From contig NZ_LJYW01000001.1 of assembly GCF_001305515.1 (NCBI RefSeq), positions 3,228,734 through 3,292,733 of the forward strand: DNA of 64,000 nucleotides, given 5' to 3'. How positions within the stretch are numbered: position 1 is the stretch's first letter; each line of letters opens with the position of its first letter. Of the stretch, positions 1 through 8,455 are shown piece by piece. The notes below the pieces were generated by a model. That model searched no databases. It was not told where the DNA came from and was given only the letters and a program-made list of their open reading frames with translations. The position numbers were made by a program, and so were the translations under genes. The DNA is from Prosthecodimorpha hirschii (GTDB taxonomy: Bacteria > Pseudomonadota > Alphaproteobacteria > Rhizobiales > Ancalomicrobiaceae).

Positions 1-403
1 CGTCAACGTCATCTCCTGGGACCTCGCCCCCGATGCCGGCCGCCCGCCCTTCGCCGAGGTCAATGGCCGCTGGTACGACCCGGCTCAGGCCAAGTGGCTG
101 GAAAAGACCATCACGGTCACCGGCGGGACGGGCTCGACCCGGCAGAGCATTCGTCATTCTCGCGCCGACGAGGGCGAGGCCGGTGACGCGGCCATGGCCG
201 AGGGCAAGGACCAGGAACACGAGAAGGGCGGCGGAACGGTCGAGATCGACGGCTTGGCCAGTGCGCAGGCCGGGGCTCCCGTAGTCGTCAGCGGCCTGCA
301 TCCCGATATCGACCGCACCTACACCGCCAAGTCCGTCACCCACGCCCTCGACCGCGCCCGCGGCTTCGTCACGCGGATCGAACTCGCCCGCCCGCAGGGC
401 TGA
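1..403 (+). CDS. Phage tail protein D (late control D / Mu gpP type), C-terminal part
   Basis: The reading frame is open from base 2 to a stop at 401-403, and the 5' end lies outside the window. The fragment covers about 133 residues and ends in a small beta-rich domain (ATG-frame residues VVVSGLHPDIDRTYTAKSVT) typical of the baseplate-hub protein of contractile-tailed phages (P2 gpD, Mu gpP). In that family the protein forms the hub that carries the spike. It is followed by lysis genes in the same direction, which fits the end of a prophage late operon. Family assignment rests on the C-terminal pattern and the context only. Confidence 0.7.
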   Translation, partial: VNVISWDLAPDAGRPPFAEVNGRWYDPAQAKWLEKTITVTGGTGSTRQSIRHSRADEGEAGDAAMAEGKDQEHEKGGGTVEIDGLASAQAGAPVVVSGLHPDIDRTYTAKSVTHALDRARGFVTRIELARPQG

Positions 404-522
404 CGGTCGAGACCGGGACTGCCGGCCCATCCCCGGAGGCTTCCCAGATGCGCTTTCCCCTGCGCGCCGAATGGCTCGCCTCTCCGCGCTCGCCCCTCAC
501 CCCTGACCGCACAAGGACATCC

Positions 523-1002
523 ATGCATTGGCTTGATCGTGCCCGCGCCTATCTCGGTCTCGCCGAGATCGTCGGCCCCCATCATAATCCCAAGGTCGTC
601 GGGCTCTGGAAGACCGCCAGGGTTCCGGGCGTCTCCGACGACGAGACGCCCTGGTGCGCCGCCTTCGTCTCCGCCGTGCTCGAAGAGGCCGGCATCGTCT
701 CCGCCCGCACCGGCTGGGCGCGGTCCTACCTGACCTGGGGCATCAAGCTCGGCGCACCGGCCGTCGGCGCCATCGTGGTGTTCGAGCGCGGACCCCATGC
801 CGGCCATGTCGGCTTTGTGGTCGGCAAGGACAAGGCCGACCATCTGATGGTGCTGGGCGGCAACCAGGGCAATGCCGTCTCGATCAAACCGTTCGATCGC
901 AAACGTGCACTCGGCTATCGCTGGCCGGCCGGGTCGGAGCCGGACAATTTTGCCCTGCCGCTCATGACCAGCGACGGACAGCTCTCCCGGAGCGAGGCCT
1001 GA
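523..1002 (+). CDS. Phage endolysin-like protein, TIGR02594 / CHAP-like amidase family
   Basis: About 159 residues. An upstream ATG at 448 exists, but ATG 523 is preferred because it has an AAGGAC ribosome site just before it and begins directly with the conserved part (MHWLDRARAYLGLAEI). The motif TPWCAAFVSAVLEEAG places a candidate catalytic cysteine, and GHVGFVVG supplies the candidate histidine; this Cys-His arrangement is that of NlpC/P60-CHAP-like cell-wall hydrolases. It lies between the tail gene and spanin-like genes, so a role in host lysis is likely. No signal peptide is seen, so release would need a holin or holin-like protein. Confidence 0.75.
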   Translation: MHWLDRARAYLGLAEIVGPHHNPKVVGLWKTARVPGVSDDETPWCAAFVSAVLEEAGIVSARTGWARSYLTWGIKLGAPAVGAIVVFERGPHAGHVGFVVGKDKADHLMVLGGNQGNAVSIKPFDRKRALGYRWPAGSEPDNFALPLMTSDGQLSRSEA

Positions 1003-1004
1003 CC

Positions 1005-1340
1005 ATGCTGGGTCTCGGACTTCTCCTCCCCAGCCGTGGGGCTCTCGCCGCGCTGCTCGGAGGCCTCATCGCGCTCGGGATCGTAGCGCTCGTTGCCGAG
1101 GAACGCGGCGCCACCCGGGAACGCGCCGCCTGCCTGGCGCGCGCCATCGCCGAGCAGAACCGCCAGGCCCTCGCCAACGAGACCGCTCGCGAAGCCACCC
1201 GTGCCATTGCGCTCGGCTCGCTCGAGGCCGAGCGCCAGACCGCCGCCATCCTCGACGAGGTGCTTCATGCTCCGGTCCCTGCCTCTCCTCGCTGCGGTCT
1301 CGGCGCTGACCGCGTGCGCGCCCTCGACCGGCTCCGGTAA
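1005..1340 (+). CDS. Rz-like inner-membrane spanin (i-spanin)
   Basis: A 111-residue protein starting two bases after the endolysin stop. It begins with one hydrophobic segment (about residues 12-30, ALAALLGGLIALGIVALVA), followed by a charged Ala/Glu/Arg-rich helix of coiled-coil type (about residues 33-85). This is the plan of phage Rz proteins, which sit in the inner membrane and span the periplasm. The 3' part is overlapped in another frame by an Rz1-like lipoprotein gene, which strengthens the call. Sequence identity alone would not establish it. Confidence 0.6.
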   Translation: MLGLGLLLPSRGALAALLGGLIALGIVALVAEERGATRERAACLARAIAEQNRQALANETAREATRAIALGSLEAERQTAAILDEVLHAPVPASPRCGLGADRVRALDRLR

Positions 1341-1575
1341 CCCGCCGCGGATCGACCCCGTCGACCTCACCCTGACGCGCGCCTGCGAACGGCCAGCAAC
1401 GCTCCCGAACCGCGACCTCTCCGAGGACGAAGTCGTCCGGTTCTGGGGCTCCGATCGCAAGCATCTCGTCGACTGTGCGAACCGGCACCAGGCCCATGTC
1501 GGGGCGATCAGGATCCGTGACGACCTGATCGCCGGGCGCAGTCCCAACCTCACCCCCACAGGAGGACGCCCATGA
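1267..1575 (+). CDS. Rz1-like lipoprotein (o-spanin), overlapping the Rz-like gene
   Basis: A 102-residue protein starting at ATG 1267 inside the 3' end of the i-spanin gene in a different frame. It has a short N-terminal hydrophobic stretch ending in a lipobox (SALTAC, Cys at about residue 17), as expected for an outer-membrane lipoprotein. Overlapping Rz/Rz1 genes are a known feature of phage lysis cassettes, where the pair fuses inner and outer membranes at the final step of lysis. It is longer than the classic Rz1 and less proline-rich, so the assignment rests mainly on the lipobox and nested arrangement. Confidence 0.6.
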   Translation: MLRSLPLLAAVSALTACAPSTGSGNPPRIDPVDLTLTRACERPATLPNRDLSEDEVVRFWGSDRKHLVDCANRHQAHVGAIRIRDDLIAGRSPNLTPTGGRP

Positions 1576-1940
1576 GCGAGCCGGTGTTTCTTGGGCTCTC
1601 CGTCAAAGTCATCGTCGCCGGTGCCGTTGGGAGCGCCGTCGGCATGGTGCTCGGCACCGGACGCTGGTGGGAGCGCATCACCCGCGGCCTCGTCGGCGCC
1701 GCCAGCGCCTATGTCTGGCATCCCGTCGCGGCCAAGATCCTGATCGGGACCGCCGCGCTCCTGCTCGAAGACAAGCACCTGCCGTCTCCGGCCGAGATGG
1801 AGCCCGTCGCCGCCTTCCTGTTCGGCGTCGTCGGCATGATCGCCTGTCAGGCCGCCATCAACACCGTCACGGCCGTCCGCGATCGGGCGGATGATTTTGT
1901 CGAGCGGGAGGTGAAAGGAAAGGCCGCCGGCGACGATTGA
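1572..1940 (+). CDS. Small phage membrane protein, possibly holin-like
   Basis: A 122-residue protein whose ATG overlaps the previous stop (ATGA), so translation is probably coupled. It has three hydrophobic stretches: around residues 10-27, around 38-63, and 78-98 (AAFLFGVVGMIACQAAIN). The C-terminus is short and charged. Position in a lysis cassette and multiple membrane segments suggest a holin or antiholin, but no family motif was recognised. It is the last gene before a strong terminator. Confidence 0.55.
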   Translation: MSEPVFLGLSVKVIVAGAVGSAVGMVLGTGRWWERITRGLVGAASAYVWHPVAAKILIGTAALLLEDKHLPSPAEMEPVAAFLFGVVGMIACQAAINTVTAVRDRADDFVEREVKGKAAGDD

Positions 1941-1969
1941 AGAACCAGCATATGGAGAAGTATCTCAGC

Positions 1970-2008
1970 GGGGGTGCGCCGACCATCGTCGGCGCACCCC
2001 CGATTTTT
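1970..2008 (+). terminator. Rho-independent terminator of the lysis/late operon
   Basis: A perfect 14-bp GC-rich inverted repeat (GGGGGTGCGCCGAC / GTCGGCGCACCCCC) with a 4-nt loop is followed by GATTTTTT. It lies 30 bp after the last phage gene and reads in the same direction. Confidence 0.93.
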
Positions 2009-2189
2009 TGCGTTCTGATGCCGACTCTCATCGGCACGTGACCGGCGAAAGCTCAGCCGGCCTTGTGGGCTCCGAACGGGTTCGCCGCCATCCCCACCAC
2101 CGCGATCGATCCGCCCCACCGTGCGGCGTCTCCCGTGGTCCCCGCGCTTGTCGGGTCCGGGTCCCCATCATCACCGCAAGGCACGGCCG

Positions 2190-3107
2190 TCAGGCAACTT
2201 CGACCGGCAAGGTCGACGTCATCTCTGCAATGGTCTGAAACTTGCCGATAAATTCGGGTCGATGCATCCTCAGATATCGGACGATGCGACCATTCCCGAG
2301 CAACTTCGCCAGATATCCCTTGACCACAGTGAGATGCAGGTGATCCTTCCCATAGGACTCCTGGATCGACGTGATCGCCTCTTGCAGCCGACTGAGTTCG
2401 TTTTCCATGCGGGCCATCGCTTCCGGTGTGAGACCCTTGACGCGTTTTGACTTGGCAGCGTCGACGAGCTGGGACTGCGGAGTGCCCGCCAGGATCACTG
2501 ACACGTAGGCGACCGAATAATTGTTAGCGTTGACCAGGAGCTCCGCGGCTTCAATCTGTCGGAGCGTTTTCATTTTTCGCAATGTCTCAAAGAGAGCGAT
2601 CGGGCACGGCTTATCTCTGAGCAGCGCTACGTCCTCTTCGCAGATCCCATCCAGCAGCCTCACCTTCCGCTGAACACTATGGACTTTGATGTCGAGGGAC
2701 TTCGCAATTTTCTCCTCGGACACGCCGCGCTCGATGGCACGGCGGATCATTTTGTGTTCCTGGACGGCGGCCAACTGGCTGATCCGCTTGTTGTAGGTAA
2801 AGGCCTCGTCGTCGGTTGAAACGATGCATTCGACCTCGCCAATTCCGAGATCTTTCAAGACTTCGATCCGGACAGGGCCGTCCAGCAGAAGATATGTGCC
2901 GGGTTGACTCTTGTCGCGGGCAACCACCGGCGGCTCGACTAAGCCCACTTCACGAATGGACGCCGTGATCTGCCGGTATTTCTGGCTCGCCCTCACGGTC
3001 TTGCGTAGCGCATGCACCGGCAGGATCGCGCCGACGGGCAACACCACGAAATCCTCCTCGAAGGCGATCTTGACGGGTTCGGATTGGCGGCGTGGCTCGC
3101 GCTTCAT
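2190..3107 (-). CDS. RepB-like plasmid partition protein (ParB N-terminal domain plus RepB domain)
   Basis: About 305 residues from ATG 3107, which overlaps the upstream parB stop as ATGA; an ATG at 3143 also exists. The N-terminal half has the ParB-type core (LDGPVRIEVLKDLG, EAFTYNKRISQLAAVQEHKM) followed by an HTH-like stretch (SEEKIAKSLDIKVHSVQRKV). The C-terminal half resembles the alphaproteobacterial RepB partition domain (KMKTLRQIEAAELLVNANNY). It is the last gene of a recombinase-ParB-RepB operon. No parA or repC is nearby, so this is not an ordinary repABC locus; a role in controlling the recombinase or in maintaining a mobile element is inference. Confidence 0.8.
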   Translation of the reverse strand: MKREPRRQSEPVKIAFEEDFVVLPVGAILPVHALRKTVRASQKYRQITASIREVGLVEPPVVARDKSQPGTYLLLDGPVRIEVLKDLGIGEVECIVSTDDEAFTYNKRISQLAAVQEHKMIRRAIERGVSEEKIAKSLDIKVHSVQRKVRLLDGICEEDVALLRDKPCPIALFETLRKMKTLRQIEAAELLVNANNYSVAYVSVILAGTPQSQLVDAAKSKRVKGLTPEAMARMENELSRLQEAITSIQESYGKDHLHLTVVKGYLAKLLGNGRIVRYLRMHRPEFIGKFQTIAEMTSTLPVEVA

Positions 3108-4015
3108 CCTGAGGACCTCGTGCCCAAGCGGCTCTCCATCCACGCCGGCATCGAATCGAGCCCTTCTGCACGCAGGAGCGTCAGGAAGTGGTCGTCCTCT
3201 CGCAAAGCGCGGAAGGCCTCGACCACGAAGAGAAGCCGGCTCTGGGTGATCTCTGCCTTCTTGACCATCAGCTTCTGGCGATCGGCCTCCAGGCGGTAAA
3301 CGCGCACCAGAGCGTCGCTCGTCAGCACTTTCTGGCCCGTTCCCTTCCTGCCAAACGGTGTTTCGTCGACCTGACGGCCCCGGCGCTTGCGTTGTTGGAG
3401 CAGCCGACGCACGGCGGCGAGCTTCTTACCTCGCAACTTCTTCTCGGTGTAGGCGTCCATCAGGGCGCGCTGTGCGCCCTCATCATCGGCCCGCGAAATC
3501 TCGATGGCGAGATTGAGCGGCAGTAGCCCGGTTTCGACCGCCGAAACCAGGCGCTCTTCGCCGCGTTCCAGCAGTCCGGCGATCATGTTGACATATTCCG
3601 GGCTGACCCCGATCTTATCGGCGATCTGACGGTCGTTGTAGCCGCGACGACGGAGCGTTCCGATTTCCTGCATCAGATCGATCGACCGATGCTGACGGCG
3701 GGCGCAGTTCTCCACCAGGCTCATCACGAGGCACTCGTCCTCGCTCGCGTCGATGATGATCGCCGGGATTTCACTCTGCTCGAGCGCAATGAATGCTTCC
3801 AGCCGTCCCTGGCCGCACACGAGATCATATTCGACCGGATCGGTACCGGCTCGTCGACTGACCGTGATCGGCCGCTTTAGCCCAACCTTGGCAATATTGT
3901 CGACAATCTCTTCGAAGTTGCGTCGGTTGCGGACGCGAGGGTTCAGAACGCGAATCTTCGCGGTCGCGATAGTGGAGACGTGCCTTTGAGCATCATTGAC
4001 AGTTTCGTCGATCAT
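3104..4015 (-). CDS. ParB/RepB/Spo0J-family protein
   Basis: About 303 residues from ATG 4015, whose A is shared with the upstream recombinase stop; GTG 4018 is an alternative. It contains the ParB N-terminal core (CGQGRLEAFIALEQSEIPAI, the counterpart of the GExR box, and LVENCARRQHRS), then an HTH (YNDRQIADKIGVSPEYVNMI). Chromosomal ParB proteins are CTP-dependent DNA clamps that bind centromere-like sites. This one sits between a serine recombinase and a second ParB-like gene with coupled start and stop codons, so all three probably act together on one DNA site. Confidence 0.82.
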   Translation of the reverse strand: MIDETVNDAQRHVSTIATAKIRVLNPRVRNRRNFEEIVDNIAKVGLKRPITVSRRAGTDPVEYDLVCGQGRLEAFIALEQSEIPAIIIDASEDECLVMSLVENCARRQHRSIDLMQEIGTLRRRGYNDRQIADKIGVSPEYVNMIAGLLERGEERLVSAVETGLLPLNLAIEISRADDEGAQRALMDAYTEKKLRGKKLAAVRRLLQQRKRRGRQVDETPFGRKGTGQKVLTSDALVRVYRLEADRQKLMVKKAEITQSRLLFVVEAFRALREDDHFLTLLRAEGLDSMPAWMESRLGTRSSG

Positions 4016-5589
4016 CACGCTGCCTCCGCGGTGGGGACCCGGCCGGCCAAGGCATAGAAGAAATCAAGGGTCTCGAAGCGATAGGCGTCGAGCGACAGAC
4101 CATTCTGCTGCGCCAGGCGAAGGCGCGTCAGGCTCATGTCGATGCTGGGCAGGAGGTAGTAGTCGAGAGGCACCTCGTTCGCCTCGTCCATCCTGACCGC
4201 AATGGTCATATCCGGAACCAGACCGGCGTCGAGCCGTATCCGCCATCTCAGCGATCCAGCTGCAGTCCGAACACATCGGGCGATGACGACCGAAGCGGTG
4301 AACTCGTCATTGACCCGGATGAGATCGCTGACGGGGTCTCGAAACGCCCTACCGCCGTTCGCGGCAACTCCTGCCATTATGTTTGCAACGATATGCGGGA
4401 ACGCGTCGCGCAAGGCGCGGTTGATTTCTATGTAACGGTAGTCGCGATCGGGTGCGTAGCCGATCAATTCATAGGCTCTGAGCAGGCTGCCGAACCGGCA
4501 CCGATAGGCGCTGGACGACGGCATGTCGTCTTGCTCGTCGATCGAAACGCCGGAAAGCGTACCGCATTCTGCGAGCAGGGTTCTGAGCATTGCCAGCATA
4601 TCATCGTCCGAATAATGTCGACTGCGCGCATCAATGATCGAGCGCGAGCGATCAAATAGTGCCCGCTCCACGATTGCCGAATACGCCCCCTCAGCGCGAA
4701 CCCACATCTCACGCGGATTGGCGACGCGTTTCTGCTTCAGTTTGAATGATATTTTGTTATAGACGTTGTTGCCGATGTATTTCTCATTAGTGAGGACTTG
4801 ATGGACCGCGGCCCTCGTCCATGGCCTTCCGAGATCCGTCTTGATGCCCTCCAAATTCAGCACCGTTGCAATTTCTCGTTCCGATCGCCTCTCGACGACG
4901 AACAGACGATACATTCGCTGCACCGTCACCACCTCTGCCGGCGGGCCGGGGACCAAAACGACGCGGTCGGTCTGAAGGCTCTTTCGATCACCACGCCCAA
5001 GCTCGCCCTTGGGGTTGCCGTGCTCGTCGATCAGCACACGGCGCAAGCCGTAGCCGGGCGCGCCGCCCTGGCGAAATCCCAGTTCGACCAACCGGCATTG
5101 GCCCGCGAATACCTTGACCGAGAGTTCGCGACTGTACTCGCCAGCCATGACCCGCTTGACGGTCTTCAAGAGATTGGAGCCAATGCTGCCGTCGTTCTCG
5201 AACTGCTCACCGCAATAATGCACTCGAATACCGGCCCGTGAACAGACATGTTCATGATAGGCCCCTTCATCAGCATCCTGGAAGCGGCCCCAGCGGCTCA
5301 CGTCATATACAAGAATTGCCGAGAACTCCGCGTGGCCAGACTTGACCTCGGCCATAAGCCCCTGCAGCGCTTCCCGGCCGTCGAGTCGAAGGCCACTTCG
5401 CCCAGAATCCTCGCACACACGCAGTATCTTCAGCCCGCGCGCACTGGCGTACTTTCTGATGACATCGAGCTGATTCTCCGTCGAGTACTTTTGGTGGTCC
5501 GTCGACATGCGAACGTAGGCGACGGCGGCGATTTCGCTATCGGGATCGTTGTCGTCTTGGCGGTGTGGTATCGAGTGCTGCCCTTTCAA
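4015..5589 (-). CDS. Large serine recombinase (resolvase/invertase domain plus recombinase domain)
   Basis: The catalytic domain begins AVAYVRMSTDHQKYS with the nucleophilic serine, followed by DSGRSGLRLDGREALQGLM and ILVYDVSRWGRFQD, all typical of the resolvase superfamily. A 'recombinase' domain follows (EVVTVQRMYRLFVVERRSER, VHQVLTNEKYIGNNVYNK). No ATG lies between the distant ATG 5850 and the catalytic motif. I prefer TTG 5589, which has GAGGA seven bases upstream and leaves room for a divergent gene. The last roughly 200 residues are unlike standard large serine integrases and may contact the co-encoded ParB proteins. First gene of a coupled three-gene operon. Confidence 0.85.
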   Translation of the reverse strand: MKGQHSIPHRQDDNDPDSEIAAVAYVRMSTDHQKYSTENQLDVIRKYASARGLKILRVCEDSGRSGLRLDGREALQGLMAEVKSGHAEFSAILVYDVSRWGRFQDADEGAYHEHVCSRAGIRVHYCGEQFENDGSIGSNLLKTVKRVMAGEYSRELSVKVFAGQCRLVELGFRQGGAPGYGLRRVLIDEHGNPKGELGRGDRKSLQTDRVVLVPGPPAEVVTVQRMYRLFVVERRSEREIATVLNLEGIKTDLGRPWTRAAVHQVLTNEKYIGNNVYNKISFKLKQKRVANPREMWVRAEGAYSAIVERALFDRSRSIIDARSRHYSDDDMLAMLRTLLAECGTLSGVSIDEQDDMPSSSAYRCRFGSLLRAYELIGYAPDRDYRYIEINRALRDAFPHIVANIMAGVAANGGRAFRDPVSDLIRVNDEFTASVVIARCVRTAAGSLRWRIRLDAGLVPDMTIAVRMDEANEVPLDYYLLPSIDMSLTRLRLAQQNGLSLDAYRFETLDFFYALAGRVPTAEAA

Positions 5590-5683
5590 TGTCTCATCCT
5601 CGCGCAGCACACGGGCGTCGCTCGTCGCTTCTTTAAAATCTCCGGCACAATGCTTCTCGCAATCTAACGCGAAGGAGCGTGGA

Positions 5684-6058
5684 ATGTCGTTTCCGAAAAA
5701 GGGCAAGTTCTTTCCGGATGGCGAAGCCAATGGTGGTGGTTCATCGCTGAAAGACGTTCGATTTGCCGGGGAGATTGCGGCTGCGCTGAAGCGCTCGCTC
5801 GGCTCCACCCATGCCAGTGTGAAGACAGCGGCAGCATGGACGGGAGCCAACGAGCGGACCGCGAAAAACTGGTTCTCCGGGCGCTACGGTCCGAGCGGTG
5901 AGCATCTGGTGGCCCTTGCGCGAAACTCGGATGACGTCCTTCACGCCTTCCTGAGCATGGCAGGGCGCGCTGACCTGATTGCATCGGTCAAGCTGACCCA
6001 TGCCGAACACGCAATTGAAGATCTCCTGGTGGCCATTAAGATTATAAAAGCAAAATAA
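5684..6058 (+). CDS. Small putative DNA-binding protein divergent from the recombinase operon
   Basis: A 124-residue protein from ATG 5684, chosen for the GAAGGAG ribosome site at 5671-5677. The stretch VKTAAAWTGANERTAKNWFSGRYGPSGEHLVALARNSDDVL reads as an HTH followed by a helical tail. It is transcribed away from the recombinase with about 94 bp between starts, which suggests that it may regulate the recombinase operon or bind its site. I do not recognise a named family. Confidence 0.65.
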   Translation: MSFPKKGKFFPDGEANGGGSSLKDVRFAGEIAAALKRSLGSTHASVKTAAAWTGANERTAKNWFSGRYGPSGEHLVALARNSDDVLHAFLSMAGRADLIASVKLTHAEHAIEDLLVAIKIIKAK

Positions 6059-6656
6059 TTAATCTTGATTAATTGTTAAAAGCCGTCGCAATAATATCAC
6101 AATATTTCGGCGGAAATCGAGTGGAAATCATTTGTGGGGATCGTTATTGGACGGTATTATTGTGCTTATTTGCAATCTTCGGGTTACAAGGTCGCAGTCG
6201 GCCGATAGATCGTAAGGGATTTTTGAGCAACCGAGCAAGAACACCTGCGAACCACGCTTTCAAATCGACGTCGTTGGGCTTGGCGGTTTCGATCAGGGGG
6301 TACATGGCGACGGCGCGATGGCCGCCATCGTCGGAGCCGGCAAAGGTTTAGTTCTTGCGGCCGAGCACTATGCCCCGTTCATTCTGTCTATGTCGCCTCA
6401 CTCGTCGAGACCGCCAAGCTCAACAACGTCGATCCGCTATACGCGAAATGGCTATGGTAAAGGACGGTACTGCCGGAGAGCGGTTCGATCGAGCTGTCCA
6501 TCCCGCGCGATTGGTAATTGTGAGCGAGCGTTGAATTCTCCCCATTTGTGGGCCTCGAAAATCCTCACCTTGCGCCGTGCCGCGTTCTTGCATGCCAGAG
6601 GGCGGAATGCCACGTCGTCGCCGGTGCTGGAGCGCTTCTGCCGGAGGAGCGGTTCG
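6059..6656. other. About 600 bp without a supported gene
   Basis: The segment begins AT-rich (6055-6180) and then returns to higher GC. Short open frames in all directions have no recognisable protein. It lies beside the recombinase module and before an IS21 scar, so a recombination site could be here, but I see no clear inverted repeat that identifies one. Confidence 0.5.
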
Positions 6657-6950
6657 GTGATCACGCTTGGGGAACTTATGATGCCCCTGGAACTGCATCG
6701 GCAGGGACTGCCGCTGACGGAGATCACCCGCCTGCTCGGTCTCGATCGCAAGTCGGTCAGGCGCCACATTGCGAAGGGACTGGAGCTGCCTGCCTATGGG
6801 CCGCGGGTGCGTCGGTCGAAGGGCGTCAGCCCGTTCCTTCCTTATCTTCGCGAGCGGCTGGCGGCCTATACCGGATTGACTGCGGTCCGGCTATAGCGGG
6901 ACTTCCCCGGCGGCTACACCGTCGTAAAGCAGGCCGTCCACGCTTGGTGA
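6657..6950 (+). pseudogene. IS21-family istA transposase, 5' fragment with internal stop
   Basis: From GTG 6657 the frame encodes the N-terminal HTH of IstA (ITLGELMMPLELHRQGLPLT, then ITRLLGLDRKSVRRHIAKGL). A TAG at 6894-6896 interrupts the frame, after which the IstA-like reading continues (RDFPGGYTVVKQAVHAW) to a TGA at 6948-6950. The catalytic DDE part is absent, so this is a dead remnant. An istB fragment of the same IS family lies far away at about 43202-43500. Confidence 0.7.
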
Positions 6951-7066
6951 CCCGGCCAGATCCAGAAAACGCGGCGGCTGAGCGCTGTGGCCTGCGGAAT
7001 GGCTTGCGTTTGCAGAGGGTTCCGGCACAGTCGGTGCCTGGAAATATCTCAGAGAGGTCTTCCGAC

Positions 7067-7552
7067 GTGTCGATAGAGCCGCATGACCTGGTGATCGTTG
7101 CCGCCGGCATTGTGACCGTATATGCAAGCCGGAACCCGGTGGCAGTGTCCAACGTTGCCGAGCTGATCTGCACGGTCCGCGATGCCTTGCAGGAAGCCGC
7201 CGACGGCAAGGCCGCGGTTGTCCCAGCCGAGCCCACATTGGTGCCGGCGGTCCCGATCCGGAAGTCGATCACGGGGACGTATATCATCTGCCTGGAGAAC
7301 GGCCTGAAGTTCCGGTCGCTGAAGCGGCATCTGCTGACCTATTACGGCCTGACCCCGGACGCCTACCGCGCCAAATGGGGCCTGCCCGCCGACTATCCGA
7401 TGGTCGCCCCGGACTATGCCGCCGAGCGCTCGAGGCTCGCCAAGTCAACGGGCCTCGGTCGCAAGAAGGTTGAACCGCCGCCCCCACCCCCGCCGAAGGA
7501 ACCCGCGCTGAAAGCCAAACGAGGTCGGCCAAAGAAGGTGACTATTGTCTAA
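7067..7552 (+). CDS. MucR/Ros-family transcriptional regulator
   Basis: About 161 residues from GTG 7067, chosen because AGAGAGG lies upstream and the family usually starts with this segment (SIEPHDLVIVAAGIV). The DNA-binding region is clear: FRSLKRHLLTYYGLTPDAYRAKWGLPADYPMVAP, a MucR signature. At the zinc site the usual Cys-x2-Cys/Asp...His...His appears as C-L-E-N, then RH, then YY, so two of the four ligand positions are replaced. Some Ros homologues fold without zinc. The C-terminus has a proline run (PPPPPPP) and a basic tail (KAKRGRPKK), the latter AT-hook-like. Family members regulate surface polysaccharide and host-interaction genes. Confidence 0.85.
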   Translation: MSIEPHDLVIVAAGIVTVYASRNPVAVSNVAELICTVRDALQEAADGKAAVVPAEPTLVPAVPIRKSITGTYIICLENGLKFRSLKRHLLTYYGLTPDAYRAKWGLPADYPMVAPDYAAERSRLAKSTGLGRKKVEPPPPPPPKEPALKAKRGRPKKVTIV

Positions 7553-7913
7553 GTACCGCTAGGCTTGGCATGGGACGAGCGTCGGGGGTTGCGCTGGGTC
7601 GATGTTCGCTCGCCGCAGGACGTCATGAAAGACAAGGTCGTGCGAACCGCCGAGAAGGGCATCATCATGGCGCCCACTCCGCGGCAAGCGCCCCGATCTA
7701 ACCGGCATGCTATGGGCCGCCCGCTTGGCTGCGACCTAAACCGTGATCGACATAGGGTTTGGTAATCCGACGTTTTGAGGCCTCGGGCATCCAGAATCGA
7801 TCTCAGCCACGGCCTTGCGCGAAAGGCATAAGTATTTTTAATTATAGTGCAGACATATTGAAATTTTAGAGCCCCCCGGCATACTTACTAATCGATTAGA
7901 TTGGGAGGACCGC
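7553..7913. other. Intergenic region before the BLUF gene
   Basis: No supported gene. From about 7820 the sequence becomes strongly AT-rich, matching the two following genes, and a good ribosome site (GGGAGG, 7901-7906) precedes the BLUF start. The 7565-7765 open frame has no recognisable content. Confidence 0.6.
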
Positions 7914-8405
7914 ATGTACCTCGCCAGGGTGAATTTCTATACCAGATGCGCCATCCGAGGTGTTACTCCTGCTTGGGTGAAAGAAATATTGTTGTCTTGC
8001 ACTACGTATGATAGTGCTTCTGGCATTTCCGGTGCTTTGCTATTCAATGAGCGCTATTTTTTGCAATCAATGGAAGGCGAGCGGTCTTTGCTGTCAAACC
8101 AAATAGTGAAAATCGCAGAGGATGAACGGCAATCTGGGCTTACAATTGTGGCATTCAAAGCGATTTCGGTGAGAATGTACACGGGATGGACAGTTGCGTT
8201 TGCAGCACGAAATACCCAAATGGATCTTCTATATTTTCGATATAATGTAATTGGTGAACTCGATCCGGTCCGCATGACATTGGATATGTTTGATGGCTTG
8301 TTTTCTGAATTGTGTCAAATAGACGGATCCTATATCCAAAGATCGTCTTCCGATGGACGTGTGCAATCCGCAGGACGACCTCGGAAGGACATCCTTGCGC
8401 AGTGA
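7914..8405 (+). CDS. BLUF-domain (blue-light sensing, FAD) protein
   Basis: A 163-residue protein whose first about 100 residues match the BLUF fold: Tyr9 in RVNFYTRC, the SGISGALLF strand, and YFLQSMEG with Gln51. Tyr and Gln are the photocycle residues. Trp92 (TGWTVAF) matches AppA Trp104, but the residue two further on is Val rather than Met. The position of the FAD-contacting Asn (AppA Asn45) is Asp33 here (YDSASGISG), so flavin binding may be altered. The C-terminus is short with no output domain. Low GC compared with the flanks suggests transfer. It converges with a GGDEF-EAL gene 50 bp away, a likely partner. Confidence 0.85.
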   Translation: MYLARVNFYTRCAIRGVTPAWVKEILLSCTTYDSASGISGALLFNERYFLQSMEGERSLLSNQIVKIAEDERQSGLTIVAFKAISVRMYTGWTVAFAARNTQMDLLYFRYNVIGELDPVRMTLDMFDGLFSELCQIDGSYIQRSSSDGRVQSAGRPRKDILAQ

Positions 8406-8455
8406 TTATAAGTTATTAGGCCATCGAAAATAAAATTTTGATCCCTTTTATCGCT

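Noticed and set aside
2190-4015. Plasmid repABC replication origin
   Set aside because: ParB and RepB-like genes are present but there is no ParA/RepA or RepC, and the operon starts with a recombinase.
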